Assembly (NCBI GenBank): GCA_022818135.1
Contig: JAFMSR010000002.1
Coordinates: 27,120,598-27,184,597 of the forward strand
From: Saxidomus purpurata
Taxonomy: Eukaryota > Mollusca > Bivalvia > Venerida > Veneridae
Direction: 5' to 3'
DNA: 64,000 nucleotides
The position numbers were made by a program, and so were the translations under genes. This document shows positions 35,301 through 45,059 of this stretch, one piece after another (position 1 is the stretch's first letter; each line of letters opens with the position of its first letter). Under the pieces are notes generated by a model. That model was not told the origin of the DNA and searched no databases. It saw only the letters and a list, made by a program, of their open reading frames with translations.

Positions 35301-36570
35301 AAAGGCACACTTTATTGTTGTAAGTAATTGTATCACATCAAAAGATCTGTAAGATAAGATAAAAGACATTCTTTTGTAATTATATTTGATAATTGATCCA
35401 ATTATAGCTTGATTTCTTGTTTGGATCACCATTAACAACATAAATGAGAAATAAAAGGTGTTATAATTAATATAATTACAATATATTTAATTTAATGATC
35501 TGATAATTTGAATTTGTTATCGTTTGATCTTAAAGAGATCAATAGAATAATTTTAAATTTTCTAAAAAGTTATTAAGTATTGTTTATTTTCCAACATTTT
35601 GTATGAATAATTCTTAAGCAGATTTTATTTTTTTGTATTAGACAGTAAATTTATTCACATGTTATTGTACATTGTATATTGAAAAATTGTTTTGAGATTA
35701 CAGCAAGTATTGCATGTTGAATAAGTATTATTTAGTATTTGAAAAAGAAACATCACTAGACATTCTATATGTTTGGCATTTGATTTTAACAAGTCAAGTC
35801 AGAATACGAAATGGAGAAAAATGAAAATGGTCAAACTTGATCATAGTGGACTGCCAGCATTGTGTTAGGCTGACTGACCTCAGTGCCAGGACAAGGTGGT
35901 CATTCTATTACCTAGGAGAGATTAGTACCAGTGTCCTGTTCATATAAAGGAACAGTCAAGTGCTGGAAAATCACACCATAAATAGTAGTGTTTACATGCA
36001 TTTTACCAGGTCAAAATGAAAAATTGATTTTAATGGTTGATTGTAATAAATGGTTTTGGTAGTATTTATGCTACAATTTGATAGCTATTTTAGGTGGGGT
36101 ATTTACTATGTTGTGATTTGTTTTGAAATACAAATTTTTGGTACCAGCAACAGACTGTACTTTTAAGGGCAGGTCAGCCATCTGTGACATGTTTGAAACA
36201 AAAACAAAAATCGAAAATAGATGACCAGAATAAAAGTAAAAGCAGACTATAAATGTGTCCTCTTAAGAAAAGGCTACCTTTTGAATTTTTTAGTGTTTAA
36301 AGTTAAAAAATTGGTTCCATATTCAATATTTCTATTGATTCCAGGTACGAGAAACAAGTTCAACAGGAGGAGGATGCATACCAGCAGCAGCGGCGCCGCC
36401 TGTTGTCAGAAATCCAAGAAGAGAAGGACCGTCTAGCACAGCAGGCATCACGTCAGAGAGGGGATGTTGATAAACTACAGCAACAACTGCAAGATAAGCA
36501 CTCATATGCTCTAGAGGCAATGAAAACAGAATTTGACAGAGCAAGAGAGGAGCAAGAAAACAGACATGCA
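23194..36570 (+). CDS. CEP131: centrosomal protein of 131 kDa (CEP131/AZI1), 15 exons, C-terminus missing
   Basis: About 880 codons are recovered. CEP131 is a centriolar-satellite and basal-body protein needed for cilium formation and genome stability. Landmarks in order: LNLSLTG and RPGSA near residues 12-35; FLALFES (human FLMLFEG) near 97; an IQ motif (ATKIQRWFRRHSARR) near 293-310, followed by a charged coiled coil; KMRSIMSFLDE; SEVTNTMIS-type helix; IKRHLSFIDQ-LIDDKK; EKWIDEKTKKIK; VKGLEPEIQRLIAKHK; AELLESDERAAQK; EFDRARE-EQENRH. All match the order in vertebrate CEP131. Exons: 23194-23343, 23974-24007, 25325-25418, 25771-25894, 26384-27088, 27584-27689, 28645-28725(?), 29537(?)-29758, 30495-30685, 31031-31210, 31528-31653, 32325-32431, 33041-33137, 33359-33576, 36345-36570. 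The last ~300 residues are absent; an N gap follows. Confidence 0.95.
23974..24007 (+). CDS. CEP131: CEP131 coding exon 2 (34-nt microexon)
   Basis: SKTQSKKKTGH plus one base, between ttttag and gtaagc. Phase joins exons 1 and 3. Supported by frame and splice signals only. Confidence 0.75.
24237..25216. mobile_element. non-autonomous hAT-like element (980 bp), exact 8-bp duplication
   Basis: Ends CAGGGTTGGC and GCCAACCCTG are flanked by ATATAAAC on both sides (24229-24236, 25217-25224). Subterminal regions are packed with 'tttccca/tgggaaa' motifs in both orientations, as expected for transposase-binding repeats. A short minus-strand open stretch near 24480-24610 (SRFKPKDPAWNFNDIV) might be a transposase remnant, which is weak. 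Lies in the CEP131 intron between exons 2 and 3. Confidence 0.92.
25325..25418 (+). CDS. CEP131: CEP131 coding exon 3
   Basis: Ser-rich segment (GDEFSHRSGYSDISSVSTS...) between an attttag acceptor and a gtaact donor, ending in phase 2 and compatible with exon 4. Confidence 0.82.
25771..25894 (+). CDS. CEP131: CEP131 coding exon 4
   Basis: Encodes SDDFLALFES and KVLWDGPRNQ, corresponding to DFLMLFEG and the following W-x-x-L-D region of human CEP131. Donor gtaggc, phase 0. Confidence 0.93.
26384..27088 (+). CDS. CEP131: CEP131 coding exon 5, with IQ motif
   Basis: 705 nt, the longest exon. A low-complexity Ser/Asn-rich half is followed by the IQ motif FAATKIQRWFRRHSARRKAG (calmodulin-binding type) and a Glu/Arg/Lys coiled coil ending in ARQEAIR. 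Acceptor tttcag, donor gtaatc. Confidence 0.96.
27584..27689 (+). CDS. CEP131: CEP131 coding exon 6
   Basis: ELQRKREEKRDDVKQKAEQE and following residues, between ttacag and gtaatt. Continues the coiled coil as in human AAIQELQQKR. Ends in phase 1. Confidence 0.93.
28645..28725 (+). CDS. CEP131: CEP131 coding exon 7, 3' boundary uncertain
   Basis: Acceptor tttccag is clear and the phase from exon 6 gives GKKKGGSKPPSKKVTGDKDA and then NINTHDE. An in-frame TAA lies at 28743-28745, so the exon must end before it; gaaa|gtagtc at 28725 is the best donor that keeps the frame. A stronger-looking donor (ggaaa|gtaata, after 28754) would include the stop. Confidence 0.6.
29094..29268. mobile_element. 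175-bp MITE, Tc1/mariner-type, TA duplication
   Basis: CAGTAAAATTCTGGTAATAA at the left and, inverted, CAGTAAAGTTCCGCTATTAA at the right form roughly 28-bp TIRs, flanked by TA at 29092-29093 and 29269-29270. The interior repeats 'ggtcttaata', resembling the 'ggtcgcttaa' motif of the MITE at 2559-3063. Lies in the CEP131 intron before exon 8. Confidence 0.88.
29537..29758 (+). CDS. CEP131: CEP131 coding exon 8, 5' boundary uncertain
   Basis: The frame reads TLQNHLQDIESLQATARDND and later TLDDLFETLKKLEEEEQ ... ERKNAW, equivalent to PLEELLHTLQLLEKE...YAW of human CEP131. Donor gtaagt is strong. An upstream in-frame TAG at 29524-29526 limits the 5' edge. 29537 matches the phase of exon 7, while 29527, 29548 or 29591 are alternatives. 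Confidence 0.75.
30495..30685 (+). CDS. CEP131: CEP131 coding exon 9
   Basis: Encodes LNAENLQRFN and KMRSIMSFLDEVQ, a close match to LTADNLEKFG and LQSIMSFLDEME in human. Acceptor attacag, donor gtaagt, phase 0. Confidence 0.95.
31031..31210 (+). CDS. CEP131: CEP131 coding exon 10
   Basis: Encodes ASEVTNTMISQRLELDEKKR and SMLQKAL, corresponding to SEVSTSVM...EEKKQAMLLLQRAL. 60 codons, donor gtaaga. Confidence 0.95.
31528..31653 (+). CDS. CEP131: CEP131 coding exon 11
   Basis: Encodes NQQRELTVRHARETDKEMKK ... EETIKRHLSFIDQ, matching the TIQRHLAFIDQ coiled-coil segment. Acceptor ctacag, donor gtatgt. Confidence 0.95.
32325..32431 (+). CDS. CEP131: CEP131 coding exon 12
   Basis: Encodes LIDDKKNLGEKCENLVKELK and following residues (human LIEDKKVLSEKCEAVVAELK). 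Donor gtaagt, phase 2. Confidence 0.95.
33041..33137 (+). CDS. CEP131: CEP131 coding exon 13
   Basis: Encodes KLKDMHEAAEKLRREKWIDE and KTKKIK, matching LKELMSATEKARREKWISEK. Acceptor tttatag, donor gtttgt. Confidence 0.95.
33359..33576 (+). CDS. CEP131: CEP131 coding exon 14
   Basis: Encodes EMTVKGLEPEIQRLIAKHKT and AELLESDERAAQKYVRMTEE, the best-conserved block of the protein. Donor gtaatt, phase 2. The following 2.77-kb intron holds an antisense gene. Confidence 0.97.
33789..33794 (-). terminator. polyadenylation signal AATAAA of the nested gene
   Basis: AATAAA on the minus strand (tttatt on plus), about 125 nt past the stop codon. The position fits a short 3' untranslated region. Confidence 0.6.
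33919..34071 (-). CDS. nested antisense gene, coding exon 3 with stop
   Basis: 50 codons plus TAA after a tatttcag acceptor. The C-terminal tail is polar (PPSRGNTKTDK). Confidence 0.78.
   Translation of the reverse strand, partial: VLDKSISETDERFMEQTTAMLNAPPSRGNTKTDKAAEAWTSAVCQFDRGS
33919..35145 (-). CDS. unrecognised 119-residue protein, three exons, nested antisense in a CEP131 intron
   Basis: Exons: 35145-35079 (MDSTLSKLLATHDFNERQLL + AF), 34770-34631 (DECVISLSQRLFSASNQSEN ... FHYRTKQK) and 34071-33919 (VLDKSISETDERFMEQTTAM ... QFDRGS, stop TAA 33919-33921). Splice signals are canonical (gtaagt, ctttttcag, gtaact, tatttcag), phases 1 and 0 agree, and the joined frame is 119 residues. It looks soluble and helical, with no signal peptide, membrane segment or zinc motif. 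I do not recognise the family. An AATAAA at 33794-33789 supplies a polyadenylation signal 125 nt downstream. The gene shares no exon sequence with CEP131 and is read in the opposite direction. An in-frame ATG three codons upstream (35154) is an alternative start. Confidence 0.78.
34631..34770 (-). CDS. nested antisense gene, coding exon 2
   Basis: 140 nt between a pyrimidine-rich ctttttcag acceptor and a gtaact donor, encoding a Leu/Arg-rich helical segment (NLRLLLRLSVTEGVQDMY). Completes the split codon from exon 1. Confidence 0.78.
35079..35145 (-). CDS. nested antisense gene, coding exon 1
   Basis: 67 nt, ATG at 35145, donor gtaagt at 35078-35073. Ends in phase 1. Confidence 0.75.
36345..36570 (+). 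CDS. CEP131: CEP131 coding exon 15, last one visible
   Basis: Encodes YEKQVQQEEDAYQQQRRRLL and later EFDRAREEQENRHA, matching the RAEFEKGREEQERRH region. Donor gtatgt at 36571 shows that the gene continues, but no further exon is found before or after the N gap. Confidence 0.95.
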
Positions 36571-37014
36571 GTATGTATTGACCAGGGGCACTTTGTGGCA
36601 AGTGATACCGCCTTGAGCCCAGCTTACCCTTTATATTGCATGTCTATGCCAGAAACTGGCTTGGGGGAAGGGAAACCTGATGTGCACCTGCATTCAATGA
36701 TAAGAAGGGATCAAGTCAACTTCAGTATTTTGAGAAAATTGCCTAGTGGTTCTCTGCTAAGAATGTCAATAAAATCTTCTCAATAATTGAAAGGTCTAAA
36801 GCTTAGGTGCTTGGTAGCATTGTCTCTTAGTTGTCCTCTCTCTAAATTGTTCTAAATTTGCCTCTAGGTCAAAACTGGCCTCACTCTTTTGACATAGGTT
36901 TTAGAGCTACAATGTTCTGTACTTTGTTTCCTGCAGCACTGTTATTGACCTTGTATGCTAGCCAGGTGAGCAACATAGGGCCATCATAGCCCTCTTGTTT
37001 TTGTTTTCTTGCAT
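36571..37014 (-). repeat. pearl-like element fragment, truncated by the assembly gap
   Basis: Read on the minus strand, 37005-36962 is aacaagagggctatgatggc and then cctatgttgctcacctgg, the head of the family seen at 1202. Its body would extend toward 36571. It follows the last visible CEP131 exon directly, so the sequence collapses into repeats right before the gap. Confidence 0.6.
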
Positions 37015-37514
37015 NNNNNNNNNNNNNNNNNNNNNNNNNNNNNNNNNNNNNNNNNNNNNNNNNNNNNNNNNNNNNNNNNNNNNNNNNNNNNNNNNNNNNN
37101 NNNNNNNNNNNNNNNNNNNNNNNNNNNNNNNNNNNNNNNNNNNNNNNNNNNNNNNNNNNNNNNNNNNNNNNNNNNNNNNNNNNNNNNNNNNNNNNNNNNN
37201 NNNNNNNNNNNNNNNNNNNNNNNNNNNNNNNNNNNNNNNNNNNNNNNNNNNNNNNNNNNNNNNNNNNNNNNNNNNNNNNNNNNNNNNNNNNNNNNNNNNN
37301 NNNNNNNNNNNNNNNNNNNNNNNNNNNNNNNNNNNNNNNNNNNNNNNNNNNNNNNNNNNNNNNNNNNNNNNNNNNNNNNNNNNNNNNNNNNNNNNNNNNN
37401 NNNNNNNNNNNNNNNNNNNNNNNNNNNNNNNNNNNNNNNNNNNNNNNNNNNNNNNNNNNNNNNNNNNNNNNNNNNNNNNNNNNNNNNNNNNNNNNNNNNN
37501 NNNNNNNNNNNNNN
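37015..37514. other. assembly gap, 500 N
   Basis: Exactly 500 N, the usual arbitrary scaffold-gap length, so its true size is unknown. Open frames crossing it are artefacts. Confidence 0.99.
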
Positions 37515-39224
37515 GACACATCCAGAGAACCATGGTACTCCACCTGTTTGGACCGACGTATCCACATTCTGATTTGTAGTAGGGTAGGAAGTCAGTCGAT
37601 TTGCAAGGAACGGATTTTCCCCATGTTGAGTGATATTGTCCTAATTCTGGTCTATGTATTTGGAGTCTTTCTCCTTTGCGGTGTATATTCTCTCTGATTG
37701 TTTCCAACAGTCCGGCACATTTACCTTCTTCTAAATTACTTTAAATCGATGCCACAATCAGCACGAAGGATTTGGGCACATTTTGTAAACCTTATATGTT
37801 ATTACGTTAGGTCCTAACGCTGAGTCAGCTCTTGCCGGCTTTACCACTTCCTCTATCTCAGGGCAATGTAGGGCTCCTTTTTTTTTTTTGGGGGGGGGGG
37901 GGTTTTTTTTGGTTGTTTTTTTTTTTTTTTTGGGGGGGGTGTTTTTTTTTTTTTTTTGGGGGGGGGGGGGGGGGGCCCCCAAAGCCGCCCTCTTCCTGCC
38001 TTTCTGATGTCTAGTGGGGTTGTTGTAGGTGCTCCCGGTTCCTTAGTCATATAACAGTTTCACCTCCACGTCTTGTAGCTCTTAGAGACCAATTTCATCG
38101 TCTTCGTTGTACGCTCTGCTGAGATTTCGTATTTCCCTCCTGAGCTCTGTCACTTGCCTTTGCCTCCTACTGGGTTGCATGTAAGCTTTAGTTCTTTCTT
38201 CTTAGTGTTGACAAATATCGCCCTACATATCGTCATGGATTTCAGCTTTCCATCTAATGCGCCATGCAGTGCTGTCAAGATCAAACTATCTGTTCAGTTC
38301 GTTCCCAGTCTGCTTGACTGGAGTCTTTGACCAGTCAATCATTAGCTTTCCATATTCATTTTCATTATCATAATGTGCGGTACTTTTGCTTTTGGCTCAT
38401 CTTGAGTATGAAGAAGCTCAAGAAGACGATCATTAAAGTCTGATGTGATATATGTGTTTGTGTCCCACCAAAATTTTGCAAAGAGGCGGATGACCGCTGG
38501 GAAGCAAACAGGTTCAGAGTTTTGTGGGTTGACTCCTGCCTATGATCCTCTTGCATCTCACCAGACGATACACATGTGCGCTGCTGCTGTGCTGTCCCGC
38601 GGCCACATGCCGATTTCGCTTGGTTGATGCGCAGCTCCCTACGTTTATTGCAAATTTTCTCGCAACTGCATTGCACGTCTGTCATTGTTCCAGTCAAAGT
38701 CGTTTGTACCAGCCATGTCGTTAACTTAAGACCCGTCATTACGAGTCGTTCACCTTCTCGGAAGACTCTGGAGATGTTGCTATATACTTTGGTCAGTAGC
38801 AGTGATGCTAACCTTTTAATGCCACTGGTCGAGTCTTTTCCCTTTCCAGTGTCACTAACCTATTCTTGACAGCGGTCGTCCGGAGTAGTGTGTATGATAT
38901 ATTGTACTGCATAAACCACTTATATCCTCAGCCGAGAACAGTGTTTCCGTTTCGACCCTTAAATCCTGGGACACTCTCCAAGCGGGAAAGAAGTTATTAA
39001 ACTTATCAATTTTACTAACAAGTAATATAATGTGTAAATGAGCTTCTTTACTCTGCACACCTTCATGTCAACACACTTTGTGGTTTTAAAGAAGAATTGA
39101 AAACTTAATTACAATGTTTAAAGAACCAAACCAAAATATTCAACCTGTTGTAAGGTGGTTTATTCAGTACAACTGCGTGTCAGTACATTTTAGGAGGATT
39201 GACGAACATAAGTCAGAAGTAAAG
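37515..39224. other. post-gap region; possible decayed coding DNA on minus strand
   Basis: No CEP131 exon is present. The minus strand over 38368-38739 has broken, hydrophilic open stretches in different frames (for example GTNDFDWNNDRRAMQLRENL), suggesting a decayed gene or retroelement of unknown type. I cannot assign a family. Confidence 0.3.
37877..37980. repeat. poly-T / poly-G low-complexity tract
   Basis: About 100 bp of alternating T-runs (8-17) and G-runs (8-18) ending in ccccc. It may be a G-quadruplex-prone natural tract or a sequencing/assembly artefact. It lies 360 bp after the N gap, which favours poor assembly quality here. Confidence 0.85.
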
Positions 39225-40330
39225 TAGGGAAGTTTGGTCGTGATCAGTAGAACATCTCATTCCTGGTTTCAGTGGAACAAGGGTTTAGGTCACCGTGATC
39301 TTGAATCTTAATAAAGGTCTCTGATCAATAATTCGCCAACATTTGGGTAAAGGAATCGGTCAGAAATGTCAGTAGATGAATCCTACTATTAGAATAATCA
39401 GTGGGTCATAGGTCAATGTCATATTTACATTACAAAGTAAAACGACACAAGCATTCGAGAGCGCTTTGGTGTAGAAACCTCATTGTTAGTAGTGGATTGG
39501 TCATAGCCTTTTAGTAATCCCTTTAGCTTTTGAGTTCATTTGGTCAAAGGTCAAGGTCAGATTAACCTTGATTCTTAAAATAGTTTCCAATCAATAATTC
39601 GAGAACACTTAACCCTAGGACTATTAGGCTTGATAATATGATTGATCAAGACCAATATAACACATGACCGGTTTTGAGGTCCGTGAATCAAAAGTCAAGG
39701 TCACGGTGCTCGTAATCTTATCAAGAACTTGAGAAGGCTTTGGCCTAGGAACGCCAAACCTTACAGGATAGTTGGTCTTGATCAGTAGATGATCAAAAAA
39801 GATCGAGGTCACAGTAACCTCAAGAACCAAAATTGTTTTTAATCTGGGGCATGCTTTGGTTAAGCATTCTCAATTTAAGTCGGGATGTCAGTTATAACAA
39901 ATAAATCACTTAGGTCAAATATTAAGGTCCTGGTGCTTTTAAACAGTTAATTTTCATGTAAACAGTATAAAAGAACATAGGAACATTATGATAGTACATG
40001 CAGTAGTGTGTCAATTGCCATTAGGTGGTGGGGTAGGGGAAATTTGCAGAACGTCTCTTGATATTTAGGTTTATACGGCTTTCTACATTGTATTACATAC
40101 TTTTTCATGTTTTTCACAAAGTGTTTCTATCATTTGACGTGGAGACCTAGTTTTTGATCTGACATGACCCGGTTTCGGACCTTGCCCAGAAATCATCATA
40201 GCAAACTTTCCGACCACTTTTCACGAAATTGACGTAAAATATTACCTATAGAGTGTTCACAAGGTAAGTGTTGGCAGACAGACAGACGACGGCCAAACAC
40301 AATTACTCATGTTGAATTTTGCGCTTCTTT
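39225..40330 (+). repeat. degenerate tandem repeat (~130-165 bp units) with 'aaggtcaaggtca' motifs
   Basis: Repeated phrases include tttggtcaaaggtcaaggtc (39539), 'agtcaaggtcacgg' (39693), 'gatcgaggtcacag' (39800), 'atcaataattcg(c/a)(c/g)aaca' and 'gatcagtaga'. A 'cagacagacagacgacgg' stretch near 40275 marks the 3' end of a pearl-like element. Confidence 0.65.
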
Positions 40331-40337
40331 TGTTTTA

Positions 40338-41108
40338 GTTCACCTGAGCATGAAGTGCTCATGGTGAGCTTTTGTAGTCACCCTGTGCCTGTTGTGTTTC
40401 GTCAACAACAGAACAACATCTCCTTAAAATTCTTCATCTTGAAAACCGCAAGACCTAGAGCTTTGTATGCAGCATTGTCTAGTGGTCCTGTCACAAGTTT
40501 GTTCAAATCATGTCCCTGTGGTCAAAATTTATCCGTTCGGGGGTCATTTGTTTCACATAGAATTATATAGGGAAGTTTTAAAAAACCGCTAGGCCCACAT
40601 CTTAGATAATTTGCATGTAGCGCTGTCTAGTTGTTCTCTCACAAGTTTGTTCAAATAATGTTCTGGGGTCAAAATTGACCACACCCTGCGTATCGCATGT
40701 TTTGTCATGACTATACATCTATATGGTTAAAAAACTGTAAAAAATACTTTTTTGGAAAGGATTAACCTATTTTTTATTTAAAAAAAGAAAGATAATTTCA
40801 CAAATCTAAGGTCAATGCCAGTTTCACTAAAATATAATCACTATTTACTGAAAATGCAAACACAGTTGTTATCGTGCTTATTGGGTCCACCAACCTCGTT
40901 CAAGGTATAAACAGTACGACCCGAATGCAAACACAGTATATTGTCAAAAACTTTTATGTAAATATTTTGAAAGAAGCTTGCATACAAAACAATGTGTGAG
41001 TTCACATCTGGATGTTTCTTTGGTATGTTTGTAATCTTGACGTGAAATGCAATGGTTATCAGGTTAGCGATATACATGTAGGGCCACCAAGGCCATCCTG
41101 TTTTTGTT
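40338..41108 (-). mobile_element. pearl-like element, reverse orientation, degenerate
   Basis: The right end, read on the minus strand, is acaaaaacaggatggccttg and then gtggccctac, the typical head. The left end holds 'cacctgagcatgaagtgctcatggtgag', a hairpin-forming tail. Internal units repeat 'ttgcatgtagcgctgtctag' / 'tgcagcattgtctagtggtc' about 165 bp apart. Confidence 0.55.
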
Positions 41109-41819
41109 ATGGTGGATCGAAAAAGCAAAAGCCCGAAAATTCGCCACCGTTTAATGAGTTTGGCGTTTTCCGTATTGTTTGCTCTGTCCTTAACTGTTTA
41201 TTTTTTCATAGCGCAGAAAATTATGTTCATTGGATATTGTTACACATACAGTAAGAAATGAGGAAATATTCCTTTTACACCAAACGACCTAAAATGTATT
41301 TCACAACTATGTATTTATAACATGTGCTACATCTCATTTATTAACTTGCTCTGCATCGAATTAACAAACGAGCAATTCACAGACCCGATTTTTGGGCAAT
41401 TAACAAACAGCGTGAAGTGTATGCTTCAGATGAAACTATGAAAGTTAATTTACTGTTCTATGGACTTGGCGAACAAGATAGTGAAAACTGCGAAGACAGA
41501 ATAAGAGACATGAGACATCACACGTAGTTGATACGGCAAAAGGGCTAAACCCCGTCCTATTTTAGTCTCGTATCACTTCCACTCATAACGCTTCAGCGAT
41601 GAGATTGAGATCACATCAAAACTGAGAACTTAAAAGCTTCAGAGTATGGAATAGGTATTCAATTACCGAAATCGATCAGGGATGTAAGGAAACCTCTGTA
41701 TGAACCCATGAAAAACGCGAAAGAGGAAGGAAAATACTTGAATTTTATTGGAAAAAAGCTGTACATTGATGGATGCATCGTATAGGCCAAACAGTGCTGA
41801 AGCATAAGGGAGTTGCAAA
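41109..41819. other. non-coding; nothing recognised
   Basis: No element ends or exons found. It may belong to the 5' region of the decayed LINE that follows. Confidence 0.35.
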
Positions 41820-42640
41820 GAGACTTTAAACGTACTTTCGTGGAATGTCAATGGACTGGTGAGAAAGCTAAGTGACAGTGATTTTTTAGAATATATAGAA
41901 AGTTTTGACTTAATTCTTCACAGTGAAACTTGGATATCCAATAAAAGTACGTTAAACATTGACATTCAGGGTTGTTGTAGTATTCATATATATTGAAATA
42001 TTTAAAAAATACTTCTAAAGGACGCTTCTGTTGAGGTATTTCAGTTTATTTCAAAGAAAACATTAAAAATATTTATTTCAGTCGTAGAACAAACTAAGAA
42101 TGGTATCATATCGTTTAAAATTTCGTCGGAACTATTTGCTCATAATCATAACGTTTATATTTGTCATACTTATTTTCCAACAAGTGACTCTAAAGTGTTT
42201 AGGGGTACTGATTTCTACTTTTTTCTAACAGATTTAGCAAGATATTTTAAATACAACAGCCTAGGAAAAATTCCTTAACAGTAGAGTCTCCAATTTTGAA
42301 GATTTTATCCTTTATTATAAACACTTAGATATAAATTTAGAGTGTTTAGATCCTCATATTAGTATTCCTGCATAGTTATTGACCCAAATGGGAGACGGTT
42401 ACTGGAATTATGTCAATCTACCGGCTTATTAATTGCAAATGGCCGTTTATTGAATGAATCGGGTAATATTACATACTGTTCTCATCGCGGTTCAAGCACC
42501 ATAGACTATTTGTTATTGAATTTTACAGACTTTGAAACTATTGTTAGCTTTTCGGTTGCAGACGTAAACGAGTTCTCGGACCATGCGCAAATACTGTTTA
42601 CACTGCATGTCCGTGGGCGGTTTAGAAAATTAATTCATCC
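41820..42640 (+). mobile_element. decayed LINE: endonuclease domain remnants
   Basis: Three open stretches, separated by stops and frameshifts, carry apurinic-endonuclease signatures: NVLSWNVNGLVRKLSD ... DLILHSETW (41820-41993), YICHTYFPTSD (about 42150) and VIDPNGRRLLELC ... ANGRLLNESGNITYC ... GSSTIDYLL ... SDHA (42376-42610). N-x-N-G, ETW and the catalytic SDH are visible. The pattern fits CR1/Jockey-type non-LTR elements. No reverse transcriptase follows in frame. The C-terminal part may be the piece at 45290. Confidence 0.85.
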
Positions 42641-43190
42641 TCGAATACGGAAACAGTTTATCCAGATCGAAAAATTATTTGGAAAAACGATAAGGCCCAA
42701 CAGTTTCGGACAAAACTTTCTGGTAAACGCGATTCTTTGAATCATTTATAGGATAATTTATCGCACGTGTTACTGGATGAAACGGTAGATAGATTCACAA
42801 ATCTGACGTATGACTGCGCGTTTGATATATTTGGGAAAACTTTTAAACATAACAGTCTCACAACAGTCTTTTTATTGTTTTTGCGAGTTTATGCTTTTGG
42901 TACTAAACATTGTAAGGACTCTATTGTCACTTTCAACCATCAAAGTTAACAAATAACATCGTGTAAATTCTTAAACTTAATTAACTTCGAGTTGAATCAA
43001 TTATCAATTTCTAATCATATTATCCATAATCAGGCTGATTGATATATACTTTGCACTCCGTAAGTCGATAATGAGAAAGGAATCAGAATAAATCTGATGA
43101 CGTTTCTATTTTAAATTACCGAAATTTCATATATTTGGGTCAGCCGGCGGACGCGAGGATAGCCTAAGTTTGGGTGTTGAGTAGACCCGA

Positions 43191-43345
43191 GAATAGCATA
43201 TCTTTGGTGGTGAGCGGAAACAACAGCTGCCCAGAATTTGTTTTAAGTTGAATACTTTTACAAAGCAATAGCCTAACTTTGGTTCGTAAGCGGATACGAC
43301 AGCTGCCCAGAATCGGTGTTCAGTTGAATACTTTCACAAACATTA
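43191..43345 (+). repeat. two-copy tandem repeat, ~75 bp
   Basis: 'acagctgcccagaat' followed by 'gttgaatactttcacaaa' occurs twice with a few mismatches. Confidence 0.65.
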
Positions 43346-43758
43346 TGCGGGCTACTGCTTAACCAGAACAAGTCCATTGTTGATTGCATGTTTTATATTA
43401 AATTTATGTCGAACGTAATATTGTACAATCTACGTTTGGGTCACAGACGTATACACCAAACACCCATATTTGGGTTACTGATCAGAAGTACATTTTAAAA
43501 TACCGCAATGAGATTAGGCGATTTGTCAGTGTCAAGAGCATATCGAGGGCTGAACGCAAAACTTGTGTAAGTGATATTTTTTGCAAAAATCACTTTTTTC
43601 CATAATCAAATGTAAAACGTCCCTTACCATCTACTATTTTCTTTGATTACCAGTATTTAACAAAAGTTGAAATTCCGTCAAATGGTGTAAGTGAAAGTTT
43701 AAGGAAAAAAGTGTAAAAATAGTAGGTTTTTTTCATTCTCCTGTAAAATTAGAAAAAT

Positions 43759-43759
43759 C

Positions 43760-43815
<56 letters not shown>

Positions 43816-43925
43816 TAATAAATTCTTTATTTAAAGAAGGTAACATATACAGAAATATGAACGAAGATTCATATGACTTAGTTTTAACATGGCCTTCTGA
43901 AAAAAAAACCACATGAAAAGTACAT
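43759..43925 (-). mobile_element. LINE 3' tail with (ATT)n microsatellite
   Basis: (aat) repeats at 43759-43820 are followed by ataaattctttatttaaaga and an AT-rich segment. On the minus strand this reads as a 3' untranslated tail ending in aataaagaatttatta(tta)n, typical of CR1/L2-like LINEs. No coding part is recognised. Confidence 0.55.
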
Positions 43926-44468
43926 AAAGAAAACTTAAATTTCAACTATACACAACTCAATTATACACCATTTACTATTGACAATCACTCGATAATTCAA
44001 AGGGGGTTTTTTTTTTGGTTTTTAAAAACTAGACACTCAATACAATAAGTATTTTTTTTCTCATATTTAATATAAAACTAACCATTGGCTTAGTGGTAAC
44101 GGCAGTGAAATTGCAACATTTCAAGACATTTGAACTCTTGTTCTAAATCGTTTAAATTCTTTATATCAAGTCAAACCTATGTTAAAGACCGCTAAATAAG
44201 TAAATCAAATCAGGAGGTAAAGAGAAATTGCCATTTAAGAACGTTTACATATTAGACATGATATAAATGAAAATAAAAGATCCAAAATAGAAGAAAAGGA
44301 AACAAAAAGATTAATGAAAAAAAAGGGGAACCTGACCTTCACGACCAAATGTCTACGCTACCATGACATTCGGCAATTATAATTTTTCCGCGTTTTTTTA
44401 ACTATTTATGTATATTCTCCATAACAGGGACAGAGATTACCGTTCATACCTGATTTCCTTCAATAACC

Positions 44469-44522
44469 TAATCCTATGACGCTATAAGTTATCATAGAGG
44501 ACTATAGCGCGTCATAGGATTA
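44469..44522. repeat. 54-bp imperfect hairpin
   Basis: taatcctatgacgctata is inverted at the right as tatagcgcgtcataggatta with a 2-base insertion, and a 16-base loop. Probably a small foldback remnant. Confidence 0.65.
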
Positions 44523-45059
44523 GTTCAACACAGTAAATGTATATTTCCAATGATTGTTTTGAGAATATCAAAATAACAAATCGGGGGAAAACAATAATCG
44601 ATGCAATTGACTGGAAACGAATATCTACGTTGTTCGAATAAGTGAATTTAATTTTTCATGAATCGTTTTTTTCCTTTTGGATACTTATTTCAATATAAGT
44701 CATATTTAAACCTTTCGTGAATACAGAATGTTTTGCCAGATTTTGTATGTAGATATTTCATACCCTATATGAATTAATTTTAATATTGCTGGAAAAACTA
44801 TTTAGAACTCAGAACAGATGTTAAATTTCCAAGAAATGGGTATTCTGGAGGGGAAAAACAAGAAAAAAACCCTAACATTCGGGATTCGAACCAACGACCT
44901 TGTCGAAAAGATGCAATTTGTAAACAACAGTAATGATTAATACTTTTGTTATAATCAGCAACGTAAACACATGTGACGCAACTTCAAGTTATCTAGGAAA
45001 CGTACAGAATTACAAGCATCGTGTTTTCTTTTCAAACATATTCCAAACGAATATTATGA

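Noticed and set aside
36881..37707. long open frames of 190-250 codons
   Set aside because: They consist almost entirely of the 500-N gap.
37758..38050. Pro/Lys- or Phe/Gly-rich proteins
   Set aside because: Products of the poly-T/poly-G tract, not coding.
43733..43945. poly-isoleucine frame
   Set aside because: Translation of an (ATT)n microsatellite at a LINE tail.
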